From NCBI GenBank assembly GCA_019670725.1, contig AP024629.1, positions 1,054,001-1,118,000 of the forward strand: a DNA stretch of 64,000 nucleotides, read 5' to 3'. The notes below the pieces were generated by a model. It was not told the origin of the DNA. It was given only the letters and a program-made list of their open reading frames with translations, and made no database searches. Origin of the DNA: Alphaproteobacteria bacterium SO-S41 (GTDB lineage Bacteria > Pseudomonadota > Alphaproteobacteria > Micropepsales > Micropepsaceae). Position numbers and translations under genes: made by a program. Position 1 is the stretch's first letter. Every line of letters starts with the position of its first letter. Below, in pieces: positions 18,654 through 27,845 of this stretch.

Positions 18654-19052
18654 ATGAGCATTATGCGTATGGCAGCCGTGTTCGGCTGCGCGGTTCTCGG
18701 CGGTGCGCTGCTGCCCGCCCTTGCCTCGGACAAGGCGGACTCGGACGTTCTTGCCAAATACAACCGCACCGAGACGTACGAGAACTGCATCAACATCCAG
18801 CGCATCCAGAACAGCCGGATCCTGAACGACCATCAGATCCTGTTCGAGATGGCGGGCGATACCGTCTATCTGAACGAGCCGGAAAACTGCCCCAGCCTCA
18901 ATAAGTCGCTGGGGCTCGGCTATGATGCGACGACCGGCGATCTCTGCACGACAACGATCGTGCATCTGATCGATCCGGGCTCGCCCGCCGGCGACCGCGG
19001 TTCGTGCGGCCTTTCCAAGTTCCAGAAGCTGGAAAAGAAGCCGGCGCCCTAG
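18654..19052 (+). CDS. Secreted four-cysteine protein, paralogue B
   Basis: 132 residues, signal peptide ending LPALAS, then the same domain as the upstream gene with all four cysteines kept (YENC, ENCP, GDLC, GSCGLSKF) and the same KLEKK tail. GGGAGA lies a few bases before the ATG. The region between the duplicates is short and contains no terminator, so both are probably on one transcript. Divergence between copies is highest in the N-terminal third of the mature protein, suggesting different partners or ligands. Function unknown. Confidence 0.82.
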   Translation: MSIMRMAAVFGCAVLGGALLPALASDKADSDVLAKYNRTETYENCINIQRIQNSRILNDHQILFEMAGDTVYLNEPENCPSLNKSLGLGYDATTGDLCTTTIVHLIDPGSPAGDRGSCGLSKFQKLEKKPAP

Positions 19053-19121
19053 GCGTCTGACCCCGTAGGCAGGTGGAATTCCCCTCGCTAGGATCGGCGC
19101 GGGGAATTCGTGCCTGGGGAA

Positions 19122-21062
19122 ATGATGAGCATTGCGCGTGGTGTGATGCAGGCCGCCTGGCTCGCTGCATCAATTTTGTTGGCGAGCACAGCCACCGCCA
19201 AGCCGCCGGTCGAAGCGTTCGCTGCCTTGCCGGCGATGCGCAGTCCTTCGTTGTCGCCGGACGGACTGCATTTTGCCGCCATCCAGGAAATGGGCGGCAG
19301 GCCCATCGCGGCGATCTACGCAGTGGGCGGCAGCGCGCCGCCGGTTGGGCTGCCGTCCGATGACTGGGTCATCTGGGGCGTGCAATGGGTCAGCAACGAC
19401 CGTTTGTTGCTGATGGCGGGCAAGGGCGCCCAGGTGCCGGGAGCCCGGGAACTCTGGACACTGAACCGTTCCGTCGCGGTCTCAGTGGACGGCAGCGGGA
19501 TAACGCCGCTGCTGGATAACATCACGGGGCTCGGCAACAATTCGAGTTCCGCCTCGATCTCCGATCTGGCGCTCGACGATCCCCAGCATATCTACATGCC
19601 GCTGTTCTACATGGCGGGCGCCGCCGGGCCGTCGCTCGACATCTTCAAGGTCAACGTCATGACCGGCGAGGGCGAGCGCTTCGTCTATGGCAGCGAGAGT
19701 ACGGCTGACTGGATCATGGACGGTCATGGCCATGTCGCCGGTCGCATCGATGAAACGCGCGGGCCGTTGGGGCAACGGCTGATGGTGCCGGACGGCGGCA
19801 GCTGGCGTGAACTCGTGCGCGCGCCTTACACCTCTGAGGGCGCATTGAGCATTGCCGGTCTCAGCGCCGATGGCGGTGCTGTCGTGCGTCTGGGCGAAGC
19901 CGGTGGCCGGATCGTGCTCACGCGCCTCGAGCTTGCGTCTGGCAAGGAGAGTGTCCTCTACGCGCACCCGGCCTTCGACATTGCGGGCACGATCCATGAC
20001 GAATGGACCGGGCGTGTCATCGGCGCCCAGATCGGCGGCGAGGGCGGCACAATCTTTTTCGATTCCGCGCGCCAGCAGATGCACGAGAAGATTCGGCGCG
20101 CTTTCCCCGGCCTGCTGGCACAGGAGGTTTCGCTCGACCTGACGGGCCGAAAGATCATCGCCGTCACGGAAGGCCCGCGTCATCCGCCGACCTATCACTA
20201 TGTCGACATGGACACGAAGGAGGCGACCGAGATCGTGTCCTCCTATCCAGGCCTTACCGAAGCCGATCTCGGCGAGATGAAGCCTTACGACTATGTCGCG
20301 CGCGACGGGCTGAAGATTCCCGCCTTCATCACTCTGCCGCCGGGCAAGGCGCCGAAAAACCTGCCCGCCGTCGTGATGCCGCATGGCGGGCCGGACGCCC
20401 GCGACGCCTGGGGCTTCGACTGGTGGGCGCAGTTCCTCGCCAATCGCGGCTATGTCGTGCTGCAGCCCAATTTCCGCGGCTCGAGCGGCTATGGCCGCGC
20501 CTTTACCGAGGCCGGGCTCCAGCAATGGGGCCTCAAAATGCAGGACGATATCAGCGACGGCGTCGCGAAGCTGATCGCCGACGGCATCGTCGATCCCACG
20601 CGCATCTGCATCGTCGGCGCCAGCTATGGGGGCTATGCGGCCCTCGCCGGCGCCACGCTCACCCCTGACCTCTATGCATGTGCGGCCAGTGTCGCGGGGG
20701 TTTCCGACTTGCCGAAGATGATCAAGCACGAGCGCAAGAAATATGGCCGCGACTCCGCCGCGGTCTCGTTCTGGATCTCGCGCATCGGCAGCCCGATCGA
20801 CGATTCAGAACGGCTGCGCGCCACCTCGCCGGCCCGGCAGGCGGCAAACGTCAAATGCCCGATCCTGTTGCTGCACGGTGAACTCGACACCACCGTGCCG
20901 ATCGAACAGAGCGAGTTCATGCAGGACGCGCTTCAGGACGCCGGCAAGCCCGTCACCTTCATCAAGCTGGTCGGCGACGACCATTACCTTCAGCTCGGCA
21001 GCACGCGGCTGCAGATGCTGACTGCGCTTGAGGCGTTCCTGGCGGCGAATATCGGGAGCTGA
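19122..21062 (+). CDS. Secreted S9-family (prolyl oligopeptidase-like) peptidase
   Basis: 646 residues with a signal peptide (ASILLASTATA), an N-terminal beta-propeller-like region to about residue 390 and a C-terminal alpha/beta-hydrolase domain. The catalytic triad is readable: Ser501 (GASYGGYAA), Asp589 (GELDTTVP) and His621 (GDDHYLQ). The HGGPDARD stretch forms the oxyanion region. S9C-type enzymes of this layout are dipeptidyl/acylaminoacyl peptidases degrading oligopeptides in the periplasm. Two adjacent ATG codons are possible; GGGGA precedes them. It ends 9 bp before the convergent DUF3108 gene. Confidence 0.92.
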   Translation: MMSIARGVMQAAWLAASILLASTATAKPPVEAFAALPAMRSPSLSPDGLHFAAIQEMGGRPIAAIYAVGGSAPPVGLPSDDWVIWGVQWVSNDRLLLMAGKGAQVPGARELWTLNRSVAVSVDGSGITPLLDNITGLGNNSSSASISDLALDDPQHIYMPLFYMAGAAGPSLDIFKVNVMTGEGERFVYGSESTADWIMDGHGHVAGRIDETRGPLGQRLMVPDGGSWRELVRAPYTSEGALSIAGLSADGGAVVRLGEAGGRIVLTRLELASGKESVLYAHPAFDIAGTIHDEWTGRVIGAQIGGEGGTIFFDSARQQMHEKIRRAFPGLLAQEVSLDLTGRKIIAVTEGPRHPPTYHYVDMDTKEATEIVSSYPGLTEADLGEMKPYDYVARDGLKIPAFITLPPGKAPKNLPAVVMPHGGPDARDAWGFDWWAQFLANRGYVVLQPNFRGSSGYGRAFTEAGLQQWGLKMQDDISDGVAKLIADGIVDPTRICIVGASYGGYAALAGATLTPDLYACAASVAGVSDLPKMIKHERKKYGRDSAAVSFWISRIGSPIDDSERLRATSPARQAANVKCPILLLHGELDTTVPIEQSEFMQDALQDAGKPVTFIKLVGDDHYLQLGSTRLQMLTALEAFLAANIGS

Positions 21063-21071
21063 TGGGCGACC

Positions 21072-21941
21072 TTAGCCGCCCTCGGCGAAGAACTTGCCCC
21101 AGTCCTTGCCATTGATGGTCACGCGCTTGGGGACGGCGACGACGTCGCCGACCTCGGCGTCGCTCCACAGCCGCACCGGCAGATAGAAGGCCGGGCCGCC
21201 ATACGCGCCCTTGCCGATCGGCGCGAACAGAACCTCGATCTTGGTGTTCGAGGCCTTGGCGATGTGTTCGGCATCCCAGCCCGCGATGCGGCGATAGCCG
21301 ACGACGCAATGCAGCGCCTGGCCGTTATACCCGCCGGCGCCGCGCTTCACGTCGGTCATGCCGTCGCTCCACATGTCGAAGGCGTAGACGCGCTTGCCGT
21401 CATAGATCGGGATCGAGGTGCCGCAGGCCTTCTCGCCCGGCCCGGCGGTCGGAATCAGCATCATCGCGAGCACGGCGCTCATAGGATCGTAGGTGGCCTT
21501 GGTCAGCGCCTCGGCCGGCGTCCACTGATTGATTTCGTAGACGGGGTCGGCCTCCATGCTGATGGGATCGCCGTCCTTGTACTGGATGGTCACGGTCTGC
21601 GTGCGCTTGGACGAGATCTGCTGGATCCATGACGAGTTCGGCGTCACCGCGCCGAGGCCGCCCATGCCATTGGCGACGGCGTTCACGGTGTTGGCGGTGA
21701 TCATTGAGGCGAGGCCGTCGGGCCGCACATAGGCATGCACCTCGTAGAGCCCGTCATGCAGCTTCAGGTCCATCTGGATCGTCCCGACCGAGAAGCCGAG
21801 CAGCGTCACGTCATAAAGCGCTTGGATGTCGTAGGCCGGAGCGGCGGCCGGCGGGGCGGCGGTTTCCGCCCGCGCTGCGCCCGAGGCCAGCACCGCCGCG
21901 CACAGCACCGCCGTCGTGATTTTCGTGAGCAAAGACTTCAC
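21072..21941 (-). CDS. DUF3108 periplasmic protein
   Basis: 289 residues with a signal peptide ending ARA. The mature protein has the DUF3108 pattern: YDVTLLGFSVGTIQMDL, a YEVHAYV strand, the DPMSAVLAMM segment, IPIYDGKRVYAFDM and ALHCVVGYRRIAGW. Two cysteines (KACGTS, LHCVVGY) may pair. DUF3108 proteins are predicted beta-barrel-like periplasmic proteins of unknown role, frequently next to the L28 gene in Hyphomicrobiales, as here with MeaB in between. The start codon is GTG. Divergent from MeaB across 155 bp. Confidence 0.88.
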   Translation of the reverse strand: MKSLLTKITTAVLCAAVLASGAARAETAAPPAAAPAYDIQALYDVTLLGFSVGTIQMDLKLHDGLYEVHAYVRPDGLASMITANTVNAVANGMGGLGAVTPNSSWIQQISSKRTQTVTIQYKDGDPISMEADPVYEINQWTPAEALTKATYDPMSAVLAMMLIPTAGPGEKACGTSIPIYDGKRVYAFDMWSDGMTDVKRGAGGYNGQALHCVVGYRRIAGWDAEHIAKASNTKIEVLFAPIGKGAYGGPAFYLPVRLWSDAEVGDVVAVPKRVTINGKDWGKFFAEGG

Positions 21942-22096
21942 CTCGTCGTTGAGGGCGCGCGACCGCGCCGCTACACAGGACGTCAGAAACAGGACGCCGT
22001 CTGAATAGGTCGTGAATGTGGCGGGGACGTGAGCCCCCGGCCACTGAATTCGGCTCCATGCGGCGTCATCACCTTTAAGAGACCAGCCCGGCCGCC

Positions 22097-23074
22097 TTGA
22101 CCCGTTCTGTCGCAGATCTTTCGCAGCGCCTGATCGCCGGCGACCGCCGCGCGCTCGCCAAGGCGATCACGTTGATCGAATCGACGCGGCCCGAGGACCG
22201 GGCACGCGCCGAAACGCTGCTGACCGAGGCGCTGCCGCATACCGGCAAGGCCGTCCGCATCGGCCTTTCCGGTACGCCGGGGGCGGGCAAATCGACCTTC
22301 ATCGAGGCCTTCGGTACGCATCTGACGGGGCAGGGGCGGCGGGTTGCGGTACTCGCCGTCGATCCCTCCTCGCGCCGCTCGGGCGGCTCGATCCTGGGTG
22401 ACAAGACCCGCATGGAGCGCCTAGCGCGCGATCCCGCCGCCTTCATCCGCCCCTCGCCCTCATCGGGCGAACTTGGCGGCGTCGCCCGGCGCACCCGCGA
22501 AGTGATGCTGGCGGTTGAGGCGGCCGGCTTCGATACCGTGCTGGTCGAAACCGTGGGGGTCGGCCAGTCCGAGACCGCGGTCGCCGACATGACCGACATG
22601 TTCGTCCTGATCCACGCCCCCGGCGGCGGCGACGAGCTGCAGGGGATCAAGCGCGGAATCATGGAGCTCGCCGACCTCGTCCTAGTGAACAAGGCGGACG
22701 GCGATCTATTGCCGGCCGCCCGGCGGGCCGCTGCAGACGTCTCGGCCGCCCTCCATCTGATGCGGCCCAAGCACAAAGGCTGGTCGCCCCCAGTGCTGCA
22801 GGTTTCCGCGCTCGAAGACCGGGGTGTCGCGGCGGTCTGGGTCGAAATCGAGCGATTCCGCACGACACTTGGCGAATCCGGGCTTGGGGACCTCCGCCAG
22901 GCCCAGGCCCGGGCCTGGATGTGGGCGGATGTCCGCGACGGGCTGCTCCACGCGCTGGCCGCCGATGCCGGAATTGCCGAGGAAGCCCAAAGGCTTGAGG
23001 GCGAGGTGGCCGCGGGCCGCCTGACCGCCCCTAAAGCCGCGCAAACCCTGCTCAAGCGCTTCCTCGAACCTTGA
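22097..23074 (+). CDS. meaB: MeaB, GTPase chaperone of methylmalonyl-CoA mutase
   Basis: 325-residue G3E-family P-loop GTPase. Walker A is GTPGAGKS (59-66), followed by [19 protein letters not shown], the switch region ETVGVGQSE and the guanine-specificity motif NKAD. MeaB gates cofactor loading and protects methylmalonyl-CoA mutase (here at 13118-15256) from inactivation. The start is TTG at 22097: an in-frame stop lies 19 bases upstream and no ATG fits the conserved N terminus. It is 108 bp upstream of L28. Older annotations call this family ArgK. Confidence 0.94.
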   Translation: MTRSVADLSQRLIAGDRRALAKAITLIESTRPEDRARAETLLTEALPHTGKAVRIGLSGTPGAGKSTFIEAFGTHLTGQGRRVAVLAVDPSSRRSGGSILGDKTRMERLARDPAAFIRPSPSSGELGGVARRTREVMLAVEAAGFDTVLVETVGVGQSETAVADMTDMFVLIHAPGGGDELQGIKRGIMELADLVLVNKADGDLLPAARRAAADVSAALHLMRPKHKGWSPPVLQVSALEDRGVAAVWVEIERFRTTLGESGLGDLRQAQARAWMWADVRDGLLHALAADAGIAEEAQRLEGEVAAGRLTAPKAAQTLLKRFLEP

Positions 23075-23181
23075 CAGGGGGGCGGGGGGCCACTAAACCC
23101 GCGCGGCTTTCAGGTGAGGGGCCGCGCGGGATACCGCGGCGGCCTTTGCCGTCTTTACGAACTCGAGTTGAGGATACCGCC

Positions 23182-23490
23182 ATGTCGCGCCGCTGTGAGC
23201 TGACCGGTAAGGCCGTGATGGTTGGCAACAATGTCAGCCACGCCAACAATCGCACGAAGCGCCGCTTCATGCCGAATCTGATGGAAGTCAGCGTTCCCTC
23301 CGAAGCGCTGGGCAAGTCGTTCAAGCTGAAGGTCAGCGCGAACGCGCTCCGCACGCTCGACCATGTCGGCGGCCTCGACGTGTTCCTGGGCAAAGCCCGT
23401 GACACCGCCCTGTCGCCGATGGCCAAGCGCATCAAGCGCGACGTCGCCAAGGCGAAGAAGGCCGCGCCCGCTCCGGCCGCCGCCGCTTGA
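23182..23490 (+). CDS. rpmB: 50S ribosomal protein L28
   Basis: 102 residues beginning [25 protein letters not shown]... as in alphaproteobacterial L28 (longer form, with an Ala/Lys-rich C-terminal tail). L28 is a large-subunit protein near the E site. GAGG stands eight bases before the ATG; the upstream open frame is ignored. A strong intrinsic terminator follows at 23515-23543, so it probably forms its own transcript or the end of the MeaB transcript. Confidence 0.97.
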   Translation: MSRRCELTGKAVMVGNNVSHANNRTKRRFMPNLMEVSVPSEALGKSFKLKVSANALRTLDHVGGLDVFLGKARDTALSPMAKRIKRDVAKAKKAAPAPAAAA

Positions 23491-23514
23491 TCGGCGCGCA
23501 TTCGTTGAATTGAG

Positions 23515-23543
23515 AAAAGGCCCCGTTTCGGCGGGGCCTTTTT
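23515..23543 (+). terminator. Intrinsic terminator after rpmB
   Basis: AAAAGGCCCCG, loop TTTCGG, CGGGGCCTTTT plus one more T: a perfect 11-bp stem running into five T residues, 25 bp after the L28 stop codon. Confidence 0.93.
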
Positions 23544-23577
23544 GTTTGCCGCGGGGGCGGCAAGGGGTGGGGGCCTC

Positions 23578-24276
23578 ATGTGTTTTTCGACGGTTGCGAG
23601 CCTGACGAGCGGTGCCGGGCTGGCGGCGATCGGCATCGCGTCGGTCGCCGCGGTTCCGGCGCGGCGCGAGATGCTGTTCGCCGGCATCCCCCTGCTGTTC
23701 GGCGTCCACCAGTTGATGGAAGGCGGTCTCTGGCTCGCGCTGCATCGCGGCGATGCGGCGATGACCTCCTGCATGACCGCGGGCTTCTCGATGATCGCGC
23801 AGGTCGCCTGGCCGGTCATCGCGCCGTTGGCGGTCTGGCTGGTCGAGCCGCCCGGCTGGCGGCGGCAGGCGATCGCCGTCTGCGTCGCGGCCGGCGTCCT
23901 GATCGCAGCCATCCTGCTCTACGGCCAGGCGACCGATTTTTCGCCGGCTGAAATCCGCAACGGCCACATCTTCTACGGCTTCCCGCATTACAACTGGTTC
24001 CGCGACGCGCAGCTCCTGCTGCCGGCGCTCGCACTCTACGTCATCGCAACCTGCGGCGGCAGCCTCCTCAGCAGCGATCGGCTGATCCCGCTGTTCGGGG
24101 CGGCTGTACCGCTGTCGCTCATCGCGACGGCGGCGATCTTCGAGACGTGGCTGGTTTCGGTATGGTGCTTCTTCGCCGCGCTGCTCAGCGCGATCGTCTT
24201 CACCTGGGCGATGCGCCGGCGGCGAACGGCCGCCGGGGCGTGGCTGGAGCTTACTCCGCCAGCTCGAACATCATGA
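23578..24276 (+). CDS. DUF6629-like seven-span membrane protein
   Basis: 232 residues starting MCFSTVASLTSGAGLAAIGI, the typical opening of DUF6629 proteins, with about seven membrane spans. Family-like features are the FGVHQLMEGGLWLAL segment in the second span and the FPHYNWFRDAQ loop. Function is unknown for the family. A G-rich stretch precedes the ATG. The last 26 bases overlap the convergent phytase-like gene. It stands directly after the rpmB terminator and is therefore transcribed from its own promoter. Confidence 0.8.
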   Translation: MCFSTVASLTSGAGLAAIGIASVAAVPARREMLFAGIPLLFGVHQLMEGGLWLALHRGDAAMTSCMTAGFSMIAQVAWPVIAPLAVWLVEPPGWRRQAIAVCVAAGVLIAAILLYGQATDFSPAEIRNGHIFYGFPHYNWFRDAQLLLPALALYVIATCGGSLLSSDRLIPLFGAAVPLSLIATAAIFETWLVSVWCFFAALLSAIVFTWAMRRRRTAAGAWLELTPPARTS

Positions 24277-25288
24277 CCAGCGTGCGCTGCAGCGGCCGCT
24301 GAAAATTGTCGTCGGAGACGATGTAGATCATCGTCTTGCCGTCCGCCGTCTTCCGCGCCGCGACGCCTTCCATATTGTCGACGGTGACGCCGGCGAAGAG
24401 CTCGGCGATCAGCGTGCCTTCGACCGTCGCGCCCTCCATGAAAGTCGCGGGATCGAACACGCGCAGTTCCGCGCCGGGTCCGGTCAGGGTCGAGAAGCGG
24501 CGCTCCAGCGTCAGCACCCGGCCGTCGGGCAGCAGCGCCGCATCGGTCATCGCATAGGGCAGGACGCGCTTCACGATGAAGCTGGTCGCCGCCCCGGTCT
24601 TGGGATCGACCGCCCAGCCCAGCGAATCCTGGTCGTCGTCGCGCGGTCCGTATTCGCTGATCGCGAGCAACCGTCCGTCGTCCAGCGTCGCCAGGACCTC
24701 AAGGCCCTCATTGCTGCGCAGCGTCTTGATCGCGTCCGGCATCGCGAATGCCTGCCCCTTGGCCGCGACGCCGTCCTTGGCGAAGTCGAAGCGCAGCACG
24801 CGATGATGGTTTTCATAGGAGACGAAGGCGTCGCCCTTCAGGTCGTGCGGGTCGGCGAAGGCGAGACCCTCGCTGTCGCCTTCAACCTTGCCCGAGAGCT
24901 GGGCGCCGTTCTCGTCGAGCATCTGCGCGATACGGACGTCGTTCATTCCCGCGAGATTGCCGTTCTCGTCATAGGTGAGCGCACCCGTCACCCAGATGCC
25001 GACATCCTCGACCGAAACAAAGCGCGAGCCGTCGGCGCTGACCTTCAGCGCCGAGAGGCCGCCGAAATGATCGCTTCGCGGCACCACCGAAATGCCGCCG
25101 CGATAGATCAGCTTGCCGATCCTCAGATCCGTTGGATCGGCGGAGCGCAGCTCGACCGGAACGGTGGAAACCTCGACGGCGACGCCACCCGGCGCAACGG
25201 GCGTGGTTGGCACATCGGCGATGGCGTGAAAGATCCCGATGCCGCCGGCAAGCGCAGCGGCGGCGATGAAGGCGGTGCGAACGGTCAT
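24251..25288 (-). CDS. Exported phytase-like-domain (esterase-like) protein
   Basis: 345 residues with an N-terminal signal/anchor (AFIAAAALAGGIGIFHA). The rest matches the phytase-like domain (PF13449): HFGGLSALKVSADGSRFVSVEDVG, SEGLAF, NEGLEVLATLDDGRLLAISEYG and VDNMEGVAARKTADGKTM, arranged as propeller blades. The 'esterase-like activity of phytase family' label comes from Sinorhizobium work; the substrate is not settled. It lies 14 bp downstream of CobT on the same strand, the usual neighbourhood in Hyphomicrobiales, and may share its transcript. Confidence 0.88.
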   Translation of the reverse strand: MTVRTAFIAAAALAGGIGIFHAIADVPTTPVAPGGVAVEVSTVPVELRSADPTDLRIGKLIYRGGISVVPRSDHFGGLSALKVSADGSRFVSVEDVGIWVTGALTYDENGNLAGMNDVRIAQMLDENGAQLSGKVEGDSEGLAFADPHDLKGDAFVSYENHHRVLRFDFAKDGVAAKGQAFAMPDAIKTLRSNEGLEVLATLDDGRLLAISEYGPRDDDQDSLGWAVDPKTGAATSFIVKRVLPYAMTDAALLPDGRVLTLERRFSTLTGPGAELRVFDPATFMEGATVEGTLIAELFAGVTVDNMEGVAARKTADGKTMIYIVSDDNFQRPLQRTLVMMFELAE

Positions 25289-25302
25289 GAAACTCCCGGG
25301 TG

Positions 25303-27237
25303 TCAGACGGCGCCGCGCACGGCCTGCAGGCTGGTCTTCGCGAGGCCCGGCCGTGTCGCGGCGCGCGGCGCGCCGGCATCGTTCGCCGGCGTCGCCGACG
25401 GCTTCTTGCGCGCGCCTTCTTCCTCGAACAACTCGGCCAGCTTCTCGGTCATCGCGCCGCCCAACTGCTCGGCGTCCACGATGGTGACGGCACGACGGTA
25501 ATAGCGCGTCACGTCATGGCCGATGCCGATGGCGAGCAGTTCGACCGGCGAGCGCGTCTCGATATCCTCGATGACCGCGCGGAGATGGCGCTCCAGATAG
25601 TTGCCGGCATTCACCGACAGCGTGGAATCGTCCACCGGCGCGCCGTCCGAAATCACCATCAGGATGCGGCGCTGCTCGCTGCGGCCGAGCAGGCGGTTAT
25701 GCGCCCAGATCAGCGCCTCACCGTCGATGTTCTCCTTCAGCAACCCCTCGCGCATCATCAGCCCGAGATTGCGCCGCGCCCGGCGCCACGGCGCATCGGC
25801 CGGCTTGTAGACGATGTGGCGCAGATCGTTCAGGCGGCCGGGCTGGCCGGGCTTGCCGTCCTGGATCCACTTCTCGCGCGCCTGGCCGCCCTTCCACGCC
25901 TTGGTAGTGAAGCCGAGAATCTCGACCTTCACATTGCAGCGCTCCAGCGTGCGGGCGAGGATATCGGCGCACATCGCGGCGACGGTGATGGGACGCCCGC
26001 GCATCGAGCCCGAATTGTCGAGCAACAGCGTCACGATCGTGTCGCGGAACTTCATGTCCTTCTCGACCTTGAAGGACAGCGGATTGGTGGGATCGATGAT
26101 GACGCGCACGAGCCGCGCGGCATCCAGCATCCCTTCCTCCAGATCGAACTCCCAGTTGCGGGTCTGCTTTGCCATCAAGCGGCGCTGCAGGCGGTTGGCG
26201 AGCCGCGTCACCACGCCCTGCATGGCGGCCAGCTGCTGATCGAGATAGGCGCGCAACCGCGTCAGCTCATCGGCATCGCAGAGATCGTCAGCGCCGATCA
26301 CCTCGTCATGCGCGGTCGAGAAAATCTTGTAGGCCGGCTCGTTCGGCTTGTCCGGCAGGTTCTGGTTCGGGCGCTGTGGCTGGGTGCCGTCGTCCTCGGC
26401 CTCCTGCTCGTCCTCTCCGGACATTTCTTCGGAATCGATCTCGACCGTCTGCTGGTCGTCGTCCTGCGGCTGGCCTTCCTGGAACTCGACCTCTTCGGAG
26501 GACGAGCCCTGCGGCTCCTCGCTCTCGCCGGATTCCTGCTGCTGCTGGTCCTGCTCGGAAGAGTCGTTGTCGCTGTCCTCGTTCGACTCGTCGTTCTCGT
26601 TCTCGCCCAGCTCGTCGCCGAGATCGAGATCGCGCAGCACGGTCCGCATGATCTTCGCGAAGGCCTGCTGGTCGTGCTCCTGCTCGACCAGGCGCTTCAG
26701 ATCGCCCGCCGCGCGCTCCTCGATGAAGGGGCGCCACAGATCGACGATGCGCTGAGCTGACTTCGGCGGCGCGCGTCCCGTCACGGTCTCGCGCACCAGC
26801 AGCGCGACGGCATCGGCGAGCGGCGCGTCGGCGCGGTCCTTGATCTTGGCGTAGCCCTTGCCGGCGTAGCGGCTCTCCAGCACGGCGGCGAGATTGTCGC
26901 TCATGCCCGTCATGGCATTGGCGCCGATCGCGTCGATCCGCGCCGCCTCGACGGCGTCGAAGATCGTCTTGGCGTTCGGCCCGGTCGGGCTGAACTGGGC
27001 GTGCAGCTTCTCGTCATGGAAGGCGAGTTTCAGGCCGAACGAGTCGGCCTGGCCGCGCACGATCGCGACATCCGCCGCCGGCAGGTCGCGAGAGGGGACG
27101 GGCAGGCGGGCGCGGATGCCCTTCAGGGCCGGCGGCTCGGTGCCGTAGGTGACCGTGAGTTCCGGCTCGGCGGCGATCGAGCGCGTCGTCTGCGCCACCG
27201 CCCGCTTGAACCGTTCGACCTGATTTTCCGCTTTCAT
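25303..27237 (-). CDS. cobT: Aerobic cobaltochelatase subunit CobT
   Basis: 644 residues. An N-terminal helical part, a strongly acidic linker (runs of Glu, Asp, Ser and Gln, about residues 210-290) and a C-terminal von Willebrand A domain with the MIDAS motif DNSGSMRG near residue 405. With CobS (32213-33205) and CobN it forms the ATP-dependent complex inserting cobalt into hydrogenobyrinic acid a,c-diamide in aerobic B12 synthesis. CobT and CobS are normally adjacent; here five plus-strand genes and one secreted-protein gene separate them. CobN is not in the window. Confidence 0.95.
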   Translation of the reverse strand: MKAENQVERFKRAVAQTTRSIAAEPELTVTYGTEPPALKGIRARLPVPSRDLPAADVAIVRGQADSFGLKLAFHDEKLHAQFSPTGPNAKTIFDAVEAARIDAIGANAMTGMSDNLAAVLESRYAGKGYAKIKDRADAPLADAVALLVRETVTGRAPPKSAQRIVDLWRPFIEERAAGDLKRLVEQEHDQQAFAKIMRTVLRDLDLGDELGENENDESNEDSDNDSSEQDQQQQESGESEEPQGSSSEEVEFQEGQPQDDDQQTVEIDSEEMSGEDEQEAEDDGTQPQRPNQNLPDKPNEPAYKIFSTAHDEVIGADDLCDADELTRLRAYLDQQLAAMQGVVTRLANRLQRRLMAKQTRNWEFDLEEGMLDAARLVRVIIDPTNPLSFKVEKDMKFRDTIVTLLLDNSGSMRGRPITVAAMCADILARTLERCNVKVEILGFTTKAWKGGQAREKWIQDGKPGQPGRLNDLRHIVYKPADAPWRRARRNLGLMMREGLLKENIDGEALIWAHNRLLGRSEQRRILMVISDGAPVDDSTLSVNAGNYLERHLRAVIEDIETRSPVELLAIGIGHDVTRYYRRAVTIVDAEQLGGAMTEKLAELFEEEGARKKPSATPANDAGAPRAATRPGLAKTSLQAVRGAV

Positions 27238-27360
27238 GGGATTTTCTTAGCCGAGGCCGAGGCCGCTGTCAGCGTTCCGTTAGGGGAGGGTGATCCTGTC
27301 CGAAAACGGCCAGAGAAACGCCGCGCCATCCCGCACGCTCTCCCCACACAGGAGAGACCC

Positions 27361-27801
27361 ATGACCCCCACCGACCCGATCCCTGCCGAGGCCGCCATCG
27401 TCACCAAGGACGTCACCCTCAACGCCCCGCCGGCTCTCGTCTGGGCGGCGCTGCGCGATTTCGGCGCGGTCGATACCCGCCTCGCGCCCGGCTTCGTCAC
27501 CGCATGCCGCCTCGAAGGCACCGCGCGGATCTGCACCTTCGCCAACGGCTCGACCGCCCGTGAGGAACTGGTCGCCTGGGACGACGCCGCCCGGCGCCTC
27601 ACCTACACGATCCCGTCGGAGCGGATGACCTGGCACCGCGCCACGGCCGAGGTGCACGACGCGCCCGGCGGCGGCACGCGGTTCGTCTGGACCACCGCCG
27701 TCGCGCCGGCCGTCATCGCCGATTACATCTCGCCCCAGATGGATCTGGGCGTCGCGGCGATGAGCCGCACCCTGGAGGCAGCGGCGCGAGAATCAGCGTA
27801 A
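27361..27801 (+). CDS. SRPBCC (START-like) family protein
   Basis: 146 residues with a START/Bet v1-like ligand-binding fold: VTLNAPPALVWAALRDFGAVD at the N terminus, then a strand rich core (TWHRATAEVHD, TRFVWTTAV) and a C-terminal helix. Such proteins bind small hydrophobic molecules in a cavity; no ligand is implied. AGGAG six bases upstream fixes the ATG at 27361. It is divergent from CobT and 44 bp upstream of the sensor gene, so it may be co-transcribed with the sensor/channel pair. Confidence 0.88.
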   Translation: MTPTDPIPAEAAIVTKDVTLNAPPALVWAALRDFGAVDTRLAPGFVTACRLEGTARICTFANGSTAREELVAWDDAARRLTYTIPSERMTWHRATAEVHDAPGGGTRFVWTTAVAPAVIADYISPQMDLGVAAMSRTLEAAARESA

Positions 27802-27845
27802 GAAGCCACCCGCACGCGCCGGGGGGCGCGATCGGGACCAGGTCG

